The translations under genes were made by a program, and so were the position numbers. Of a stretch of 56,131 bases of DNA, positions 50,101-56,131 are shown in pieces; the first letter of the stretch is position 1, and each line of letters starts with the position of its first letter. This stretch comes from Tritrichomonas foetus (Eukaryota > Parabasalia > Tritrichomonadida > Tritrichomonadidae). The stretch is from positions 1 through 56,131 of the forward strand of contig MLAK01000844.1 of assembly GCA_001839685.1 (NCBI GenBank). The letters run 5' to 3'. The notes under the pieces are model-generated. The model made no database searches, had not been told where the DNA came from, and worked only from the letters and a program-made list of their open reading frames with translations.

Positions 50101-51440
50101 GTTAGCATATTAATCTGTGAAAAGTTTATGGATAATTCTGGTAAATCAAAATAAATGTTTAATGTTTTAACTTTTCCAAAAGTCATAAAAAATGAATCAA
50201 GATCTTCTTGATCAACATATTTGTGGAATAAAAGTAAAGAAGATGCTTTTTTATCAACTAAATCGATATTTGAATATAATACTACACTAGTTTCAACTGG
50301 AACCGATTCAATTAATGTTCCATCATAAGAATAAACCGAATATCGAAAATCAACACCTTCAATTGGCATAATTAAAACATGCAAATTAGGACTTTTTATA
50401 TAAACTTTGATGGTTAATGCTTTATCAAGTTCTTTATTCACAAAAGAATCATCAACACCAAATAAAATTGTATGATCTTCGATTCCAAGTTCATGAGCTT
50501 GTTCTTTATAGTGTACTTCAAAGTTATAAGATGATTGTAAAGTAATTGATCGATCAATTCCTCTTTTAATAAGGATAGGTTTTGAATAATCTGAATATTT
50601 TGTGAAAATACACTGATAATGACCATCGTATGATACAAAAGGACCTTGAATACCAAATTCTGTATCGAAAAATTTAATTTTTCCATCATAAATAACTAGT
50701 GAGTATTCTTTTGCTTCATCAGCGAATGCATAAATATTGATAGCTGATGAATGACTAATCATTAGTTTATAATAAGGTTTTATTTCATGAACACTAATTG
50801 AATAATCGTTAGTTTTCATAAATATTTGATTGTTTGGAATGATTTCACCACCATTTGAAAAGAAAAACATTGTATTAAGTTGTGAATTAAATGGTGTTGA
50901 TAAATCAACATAATTTAAAATATTAAGTTTTACACGTGTTAAATTATATAATTTAATTCGATAAGGAGAAGGATAAGTCAGTGTTACAATGATATTTTCT
51001 GTACAAATTGATTTATTCTCTTCATCTACATAATAATGTTTTGAATCATTTGGAGAATTTTGATAATCCTTATTTGATTTTATTTTTGACATTTTGCTGA
51101 CTTTTCTGAAATTGCTTTCATTTGCATGTGGTTCTATATTCGATCCACATTCAATTTCTATCCATTCGTATGGTGCATAGAAATTAATTTCTTGAAGTTT
51201 TGATGTTGCCGAAAACATCGAAGGAAAGCTTATCATTGCGGGTTTTCCAAAGACGTAGTAAGCGCGGGTATCTTCATAAGAACCGAAAAGAGCTTGGTTC
51301 GTGAAAGATGTCGAAATGTGAGGATAAAAAGTGGCGTCTTGGGGCAATTCTGGAAGTCCAGCTGGCGTGCAGATTACTTCATCATCGTTGCATACAACGA
51401 CCGTCTTCAGTGAAAGAATGAAGATAAATGTAAGTAACAT
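47115..51440 (-). CDS. Large type I membrane protein, probable cell-surface glycoprotein (1441 aa)
   Basis: Start placed at ATG 51440, which gives a signal peptide (MLLTFIFILSLKTVVVC). A longer reading would start at TTG 51476, and an upstream in-frame TGA excludes any other ATG. A TCATCTTTCA lies 14-23 bases before this ATG. The roughly 1380-residue ectodomain is beta-rich by eye, with many N-glycosylation sequons (NFS, NAT, NIT, NDS, NVT) and few cysteines. One C-terminal TM helix (about 47165-47235; FIAIISFAVIVIVIVLAGII) is followed by a 13-residue basic tail (KLKKSKQHYVIDE). No named adhesion domain is recognised. Single-pass proteins with very large ectodomains and tiny tails are common on trichomonad surfaces, so a role in contact with host or bacteria is possible but unproven. 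Confidence 0.8.
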   Translation of the reverse strand: MLLTFIFILSLKTVVVCNDDEVICTPAGLPELPQDATFYPHISTSFTNQALFGSYEDTRAYYVFGKPAMISFPSMFSATSKLQEINFYAPYEWIEIECGSNIEPHANESNFRKVSKMSKIKSNKDYQNSPNDSKHYYVDEENKSICTENIIVTLTYPSPYRIKLYNLTRVKLNILNYVDLSTPFNSQLNTMFFFSNGGEIIPNNQIFMKTNDYSISVHEIKPYYKLMISHSSAINIYAFADEAKEYSLVIYDGKIKFFDTEFGIQGPFVSYDGHYQCIFTKYSDYSKPILIKRGIDRSITLQSSYNFEVHYKEQAHELGIEDHTILFGVDDSFVNKELDKALTIKVYIKSPNLHVLIMPIEGVDFRYSVYSYDGTLIESVPVETSVVLYSNIDLVDKKASSLLLFHKYVDQEDLDSFFMTFGKVKTLNIYFDLPELSINFSQINMLTEMVISSNATNESVLYIVDPPKSYATYFALGGNITFLPDKVDLISRPEENGGFITNPEKINYLRIFCNLPNVETCPEVPQDKSVFFIYFMNPDLNALQTIYHFLFVNDSHLVIIGAYDIIMINYQEEGKINTKDLIFHLDVQYITSDLFSPLPPIIQFEIDPSVTSLPNITLYYQNELASHYIKFDDSFKRDIGKPFEVKAYINRNKNLHCLDPPLWVTYMAYDVDEPDNILDKSPITSENLGLCVPGTGCTGLIFPSSMDIFVYITDTTMYDFEMTQLNNRLTNSLNFSHTVYIIYASLLPGVTESYNVNVFDKAGLYKVKGTLHFVNERAIYPVSISIEQTEPNQADTWIIDNLTIMSGSNWNVRNITMVNSGKLISFGSSCKYLELDHINLGYLATMTFEEILIRLTVYTTCTIKIKKDKIIIDNYEGFIPATLKKATIVITQYTNITEISQITIDTDENDSPINISFICEHLTTNISLRFTSTFTKIANSPLYVFLSFDLFDVLINNVRNPVKLIHYDHKGKIVELFPITPNDITICYSNDTFLCREKYYEITNRKFSGLYSDNDYRRDGVNNSIGLLYNVSKFEKNTNYFFKHINTEHDLESFIESIENTIENFTILTNNNISSVDISHFKVKDDNFYLWVEGLKSSQHDLFETDSFISVSDFSREEQNSFLEDNSEINLDQLNNILLMENDVLPNKTISITFYNTSHLNFKEFAIQSCSVNIKSDDNEVFFSNKIIVNEGKLSVHNLKADVLKTPVFGYHSINGTVKNVIFNYTNVLVQSVPLISIKNYEPFMNITFSSKGIFLDTNFVSYYPFNSDNVTYELVFNKTSTLVLSISDFPSQDKNDVLSTENLEFYFRIIFYELKKGYIDSREINLKFDESWNKIQNGNYSQNMTKNIILYFSTNLNNKINYVLQEKPSFIDLNIHSVGNGINRPTPTVTMDVNIRTAPQQLFIAIISFAVIVIVIVLAGIIVVYQIKLKKSKQHYVIDE

Positions 51441-51453
51441 TAACAAAAGAATT

Positions 51454-51463
51454 TGAAAGATGA
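51454..51463 (-). promoter_or_regulatory. Inr-like TCATCTTTCA before the surface-protein gene
   Basis: On the minus strand TCATCTTTCA lies 14-23 bases ahead of the ATG at 51440. Its place supports the signal-peptide start over the upstream TTG, because transcription would begin downstream of that TTG. Confidence 0.38.
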
Positions 51464-52316
51464 CTTTTTCATTCAATAAATTGTGAAATCATACAAAATA
51501 ATAAAAAAAAAAAAATGGGGAATATTTTTTTGAATGTATAGATAAGTATGGAATTTACTTTGAATAAGATTCTGCAGAAGGTAAAATATTTTTCCGAGAT
51601 TCAACAATACTATTCAATATTTTGAATTACTTAGATCATGCTGTACTTAAATTTTGAATAAATACTTTTGTGTAGGATTTATATAGAAAAAAAGATAATC
51701 ATGGATAATCGAATAACAGAGTCAAATTAACTGAGATTTGAGGATTTTTCTTTTCTTTGTGCATTATTGTCATTCTTTCAATTGATGAAGAGTTTATTTT
51801 CTAATTTTGTGATTTTCCATAATTGTTCAGAAATGCTTTTTTTATTCTATTCTATTTTGATTTATTTAGACATATTAAATACGTTTTTACTTGCTAATGA
51901 CTTTATAAAAGTCCTAAATATGTATGATGTTCAGAGCTGCCCATTATTTCTGATTTTTCATTGTCAAATGATTTTGAGCTAACAGAAAGATTCGATTTTC
52001 CTTGTAAATAATCAATGATCAGGATAATCACTGATGGTTCTTTCTCCTACAATTGTATCATGAACACAAGGATGGGGAAAAAAATCACTGCATTAATTAC
52101 TGGCATGAGATATTTTCCCTATCAGTGCTGAACACCACTCTGATATTAGAAAAACTAACTGCAAGGGATTGTAAACTAATAAAAAATCAAATTCACTTAT
52201 GGGAACAGGTTATAAAGATAAATGCTGGAAACGAATTTCAATCCTGTCGTCAGTAGCTTTTTTCACACACCATAATATTTTACAGGCACATGAATGGTCC
52301 TCACAATCACATGATT
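51464..52316. other. Intergenic, left part between divergent genes
   Basis: A+T-rich with short frames. One frame at 52053-52256 has less A+T-rich codons and varied residues (LTARDCKLIKNQIHLWEQVI), starts at TTG and matches nothing I know; it may be a decayed gene. No RNA gene is seen. Confidence 0.45.
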
Positions 52317-52443
52317 AAATCATTTATCACATTACTAAATCATTTATCACATTACTAAATCATTTATTACATTACTAAATCATTTATTACATTACTAAAT
52401 CATTTATTACATTACTAAATCATTTATTACATTACTAAATCAT
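52317..52443 (+). repeat. 20-bp minisatellite (AAATCATTTATYACATTACT)n, about 6.4 copies
   Basis: Tandem units differ only at one C/T position: the first two have ATCAC, the later ones ATTAC. The array is bounded on the left by the palindrome ATGATTAAATCAT (52311-52323) and on the right by AAATCATGATTT (52437-52448), both built from the AAATCAT half of the unit. Confidence 0.95.
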
Positions 52444-52448
52444 GATTT

Positions 52449-52866
52449 GAAGTGAACTTTTCAGTATTTTAAGAATTACAATGAATCATGTGAGGAAGCT
52501 TCTACATAGAAAGTAAATTTATGATGATTTTTTTACACAGTTCAAATCAGTGTTCATTCATACATCACACATTAATTGTTAATTATTCATTAGATATCTA
52601 TTACGAAACAGTAACAGTGAAATTTGTGATGAGTAATCAATAGTTTTTGACTTATATTGATTATTCTGATACAAACTCTATTCTATCTTTTTTCACACAT
52701 TTCAGTTATTGATTAAGTCTACAAAATTGATAATTATCATAAGTTTTCACACCACATGTCATAAGAAAGGTTTTTTATCTCAAATGACTGACGATTAAAT
52801 TCGATTCAAAAATCACTTCATCTCACTTATCGAGAAATATTTATTTTTACTTTCCTTGATTCAGAA
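52449..52866. other. Upstream region of the XRN1-type gene
   Basis: 418 bases, A+T-rich. TTCAGAA directly abuts the ATG and could be a minimal initiator. No ORF. Confidence 0.45.
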
Positions 52867-55800
52867 ATGGGAGTTCCACATTTTATGAATTGGCTCGTCA
52901 CCCGCTATCCGCTAATAGCTCGCCGAATGGATTGGGCCTCACGACCACGATTCGACTGCTTTTTCATCGACTTCAATTGCATCATTCATACCGCGTATCG
53001 TTCAAACAAAACAATCGACGACGATGGAGAGGAGGAAATTATTACAGAAGTCCTCAGATTTCTCGACGTCCTCGTACAAGTTATTCGACCGACCTCGCTA
53101 ATTTTTGTATCCGTCGATGGTCCCGCCCCTTTTGCGAAATGTGTCCAACAGCGATCGAGAAGATTCATACGCGAGAAAAAAACGGATGTTAACGATTCAA
53201 GCAATGACACTTTTTCAACAAATGCAATCAGTGTTGGCACTTTTTTCATGGAAAAACTTCATCAGAAATTAAGTGACTTTTTGAAAGAAAGAGTGTCAAA
53301 TGATCCTACTTGGAATACCCCCAAAGTTGTTTATAGCTCTTATCGAACTCCTGGTGAAGGAGAACACAAGTTTTTTGATTTTATAAGGAAACAACGACAT
53401 TCAAATTTATGGAATGAAAATGCAAGCTGTTGTGTTTATTCGCCAGATGCAGATTTAGCATTTGTTTGTTTATTAAGTCGAATCAAAAATTTCTGTATTT
53501 TAAGAGAAAGTGAACCAATTTTCCAAGAAATTAGAATGAAAAGAACTATAAATGATTCAGGAATCAAACATTGTGCAAATGATTTTGTTTTAATTTCATT
53601 GAATTTAATGAGGGAATATTTAATGTTAGACTTTGAAACAAAAGATAATAGGCTTTTTGATGATTTTGCCGCACTTTCTTTTCTTATTGGAAATGATTTT
53701 ATTCCTCATTTTCCTGATATGAAAATAGATAAAGGCGAGTTTTCCTTCATTGTAAGTTTATATAAAAATCATTTCCTGAGTAAAAAGAAATTTTTAGTTG
53801 AAGGAACTTCATTTAATTTACCAAACTTATCTGAATTTTTAAAATTAGCAGCAACAAAATTAGGTTTGTTAAAGAAAAAAGCTCCCAATTATGAAGGCTT
53901 GTATCAAAATGCTGAAATTAGACTTCGTTCAAAAATGCCTGAAGAATTTGAGAAAAATCCAGAAGAATTAAAAAGAAAAATGTCTTTAGCAATTATTGAA
54001 AGTTTTTCATGGGTTCTTAAATATTATAAAGAAGGTGTGCCTTCATGGTCTTGGTACTATCCTTATCATTATGCACCACCAATCATTATTGTTGCTGATT
54101 ATGTTAAAGAACATATTGAAGACTTTCAAGTTGACTCTCCACCATTGCCCTACATTCAACTACTTTCGATTTTACCACCACAAAGCAAAAATTTATTACC
54201 AAATGCTTTACAGCCATTAATGGAAGAAGGCTCACCAATTGAATATTTATTCCCTTCTGAATTTCATATTAGCCGTGAAAAGAAAGAAGGAACGGCCATT
54301 ATTCCATTTGTGGATGTGAATCTAGTTAAAGAAGCTTTCAAAAAAGTCGAAGGAAATTTGACAAATGAAGAAAAAGATAGGAATAAAAAAATTCCTCCTT
54401 ATTTAATAACAGTTGATATGAAAACCAAAACAGGAATGATGCACCACATTGATGAATCCACAAATTTCATTAATTTTAATCATATTTTCTCCAATGATTC
54501 TCAGCTTCCTTGCGTTCCATCTTTATTTTTATTTGATTTAAAGCCAAATGTTGTTACAAGACCAAAATTCAATGAAAATAATACTTTAGTTTTAAACTTT
54601 AATGTTCCAACTTCTCCTGATCATGCACAAAACTTAATAAATAAGACCATTTTAGTTGGCTGGCCTTATTTATTACCTGCTATTGTGAAAAAAGTTGAAA
54701 ACTTCAATAATAAATCTGCACAAGGTAGAGAGTTATTATCAAACTATCAAAAAATTTATGGATTGGATATTTCTAATACAGAAGTAATAATTCGAGCAAA
54801 TGTTTTACAATTTACAGATAATCATGAAAACTTTTTACAATGGAGTCGTGATGAAGCAATTTTTCCTTTTCAGCTCACATTGCCAATAGCTGCAACAAAT
54901 ACAATGAAAAGATTTGTACCTCCTGAATTTCCAAAAAATATGAAAGATACTTTTCCAAAAGTTGGTGATTTGGTTGTCGTTGGAAGTGGAAATATAAAAC
55001 GAAATGGATCTCTCTGTAGAATTCAATCTATTGATAATAACATGTTTACTTTATCATTAATTAAGCCAAACACACCGGATAAAATAATTGACGACATTCA
55101 ATATGATGATCAGAACCATTGGATTCCAATTTCTCGTGTTGCCTTTAATAAAAGTCTTCCTGTTGAAGTAATCCAAGCACTTTTTACTGACATGCATACC
55201 GAAAAAAATAAAATCAATATTTCATTATGTGTAATTAAAGAGAAAAAAGGAATTGAAGGTTTTGTAACTTCAAAAAACAATAACATTCTAGTAACACAAG
55301 AAATAGTTGACTTTTTATCAAGCTATTTTAAATTTACCGATCCACTTCTTCTGGCGCTTCAAACAATCAGTGATGATAAAACAATGACAGATGTTCTTGA
55401 TGAATATTTTGATGTTAAAAATGATGATGAACCGGTTGATTTTGCAGAAGAAATTAAAAAATGGGTCAAAGATCATTCACCTGCTAAAAAATATCCATTT
55501 CGGAGTCTTTATCAAAACTTCCCGACACATAAAACCTTGGCAACAATGGAAGAATGTCTAAAAAATCACAATATTGAACCATTTGAAAAGAAAACTTTTC
55601 TAGAGCCCTTTAAAGAACCATTCAAAAACATTATTTGGAAAGGAAAATTACTTCCTAATTTCCCACAAAATTATGACCAAAAGAGAGTTCAACCTGGAAT
55701 GAGAGCAATTGTCATTTCACCAACTGGTGTAATTCCATTTGGCACAATGGGTTACATAATTGGACTATCTTTCAATGGACAGCTTGCACATTTGATATCT

Positions 55801-55899
55801 GTGAAGGAATTGCAGTATGGAAATAGAATGAGGGGATGCTTAACTACAAAACGAGGATTTATTATGCCTGTTCATGACTTATATGTAATACAATATTGA
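52867..55899 (+). CDS. XRN1: 5'-3' exoribonuclease, XRN1-type
   Basis: 1010 residues. XRN1 degrades decapped 5'-monophosphate RNA in the cytoplasm. The N-terminus is diagnostic (MGVPHFMNWLVTRYPLI), followed by FIDFNCIIH (metal-binding Asp), FVSVDGPAPFAKCVQQRSRR (basic pocket for the 5' phosphate), TPGEGEHKFFDFIR, SPDADLAFV and LIGNDFIPHFPD, so the catalytic acidic residues are present. The later part includes LVGWPYLLPAIVKKVENF, matching the V-G-W-P-x-L segment of the XRN1 D1 domain rather than XRN2. Small beta-barrel segments follow (KVGDLVVVGSGNIKRNG; GMRAIVISPTGVIPFGTMGY). No CCHC zinc knuckle typical of some XRN2 proteins is seen, and the long disordered C-terminal tail of animal XRN1 is missing. 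The ATG follows TTCAGAA. The assignment to XRN1 over XRN2 rests mainly on the D1 pattern. Confidence 0.93.
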   Translation: MGVPHFMNWLVTRYPLIARRMDWASRPRFDCFFIDFNCIIHTAYRSNKTIDDDGEEEIITEVLRFLDVLVQVIRPTSLIFVSVDGPAPFAKCVQQRSRRFIREKKTDVNDSSNDTFSTNAISVGTFFMEKLHQKLSDFLKERVSNDPTWNTPKVVYSSYRTPGEGEHKFFDFIRKQRHSNLWNENASCCVYSPDADLAFVCLLSRIKNFCILRESEPIFQEIRMKRTINDSGIKHCANDFVLISLNLMREYLMLDFETKDNRLFDDFAALSFLIGNDFIPHFPDMKIDKGEFSFIVSLYKNHFLSKKKFLVEGTSFNLPNLSEFLKLAATKLGLLKKKAPNYEGLYQNAEIRLRSKMPEEFEKNPEELKRKMSLAIIESFSWVLKYYKEGVPSWSWYYPYHYAPPIIIVADYVKEHIEDFQVDSPPLPYIQLLSILPPQSKNLLPNALQPLMEEGSPIEYLFPSEFHISREKKEGTAIIPFVDVNLVKEAFKKVEGNLTNEEKDRNKKIPPYLITVDMKTKTGMMHHIDESTNFINFNHIFSNDSQLPCVPSLFLFDLKPNVVTRPKFNENNTLVLNFNVPTSPDHAQNLINKTILVGWPYLLPAIVKKVENFNNKSAQGRELLSNYQKIYGLDISNTEVIIRANVLQFTDNHENFLQWSRDEAIFPFQLTLPIAATNTMKRFVPPEFPKNMKDTFPKVGDLVVVGSGNIKRNGSLCRIQSIDNNMFTLSLIKPNTPDKIIDDIQYDDQNHWIPISRVAFNKSLPVEVIQALFTDMHTEKNKINISLCVIKEKKGIEGFVTSKNNNILVTQEIVDFLSSYFKFTDPLLLALQTISDDKTMTDVLDEYFDVKNDDEPVDFAEEIKKWVKDHSPAKKYPFRSLYQNFPTHKTLATMEECLKNHNIEPFEKKTFLEPFKEPFKNIIWKGKLLPNFPQNYDQKRVQPGMRAIVISPTGVIPFGTMGYIIGLSFNGQLAHLISVKELQYGNRMRGCLTTKRGFIMPVHDLYVIQY

Positions 55900-56131
55900 A
55901 ATGAAATCATTTTTCGATTTATTTTATATATATAAAATGTTTGATCATATAGGGTGTCCGGAGGCGTGATGTCACTACCCACATTAGAAGTGAAATCAAT
56001 ACATTATATTTATAAATAATAAACTATGCAATGTTAACATAAAAATTTTGAAAACAATTTTTTTTTCTCTTGACTGAAAATAGAGATAAAGAATCTTTTT
56101 CATAAAAAAAAAGAATAATTTATAAACGTAC
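55900..56131. other. Right-edge intergenic
   Basis: A+T-rich 3' flank of the XRN1 gene with a short G+C-richer patch (GGGTGTCCGGAGGCGTGATG, 55952-55971) that I cannot assign. Confidence 0.4.

Noticed and set aside
51441..51476. TTG start for the surface protein
   Set aside because: A non-ATG start is not expected in a eukaryote, and the ATG at 51440 gives a clean signal peptide.
55950..55990. G+C-richer patch at the right edge as an RNA gene
   Set aside because: Too short, no A/B box, no stable cloverleaf or known snRNA motif seen.

Overview
The window looks like a scaffold piece of a trichomonad (parabasalid) nuclear genome, most likely Tritrichomonas-like. Reasons: long intron-less ORFs in an A+T-rich background, long Asn/Ser-rich low-complexity inserts, an R2R3 Myb gene, a BTB / coiled-coil / F5/8-type-C gene of the kind amplified in these protists, a eukaryotic tRNA-Lys without encoded CCA, and TCA-type initiator-like motifs just before several start codons. 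The genus is an inference. Two runs of N (642 and 315 bases) sit inside minisatellites.

Left part (1-14.4 kb): the possible start of a gene leaving the left edge, a class I phosphatidylinositol transfer protein (-), a PDI-like ER protein with no CxxC (+), a BTB/F5-8C gene (+), a Ser/Thr kinase with a large Asn-rich insert (-), a CFAP410-like LRR protein (+), a four-TM protein (+), then a 14-bp minisatellite and a decayed BTB-type relic.

Middle (14.4-28.4 kb): a 2016-aa protein with a C-terminal coiled coil (-), tRNA-Lys(UUU) (-), a 965-aa coiled-coil protein (-), casein kinase 2 beta (-), a 345-aa helical protein with two UVR-like motifs (+), and a 17-bp minisatellite. Right part (28.6-56.1 kb): an R2R3 Myb protein (-), a CHD-type chromatin protein with a degenerate ATPase core and a C-terminal FYRN/FYRC module (-), nicalin (+), condensin II kleisin CAP-H2 (-), an unrecognised 543-aa protein (-), a 1218-aa coiled-coil protein (-), a Tubby-like protein (+), a 1441-aa type I surface protein (-), a 20-bp minisatellite and an XRN1-type exoribonuclease (+).

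There is no operon logic; neighbours are independent eukaryotic genes 0.2-1.7 kb apart. Themes are chromatin and chromosome structure (Myb, pseudo-CHD/FYR, CAP-H2), cytoskeleton/flagellum (CFAP410, long coiled coils, Tubby), phosphoinositides (PITP, Tubby), ER membrane biogenesis (nicalin, PDI-like) and RNA turnover (XRN1). Three otherwise intact genes (BTB/F5-8C, kinase, CAP-H2) are each split by a frameshift equivalent to one missing base in a short homopolymer. That points to sequencing undercalls more than to gene death. The most unusual gene is the pseudo-CHD/FYR protein.
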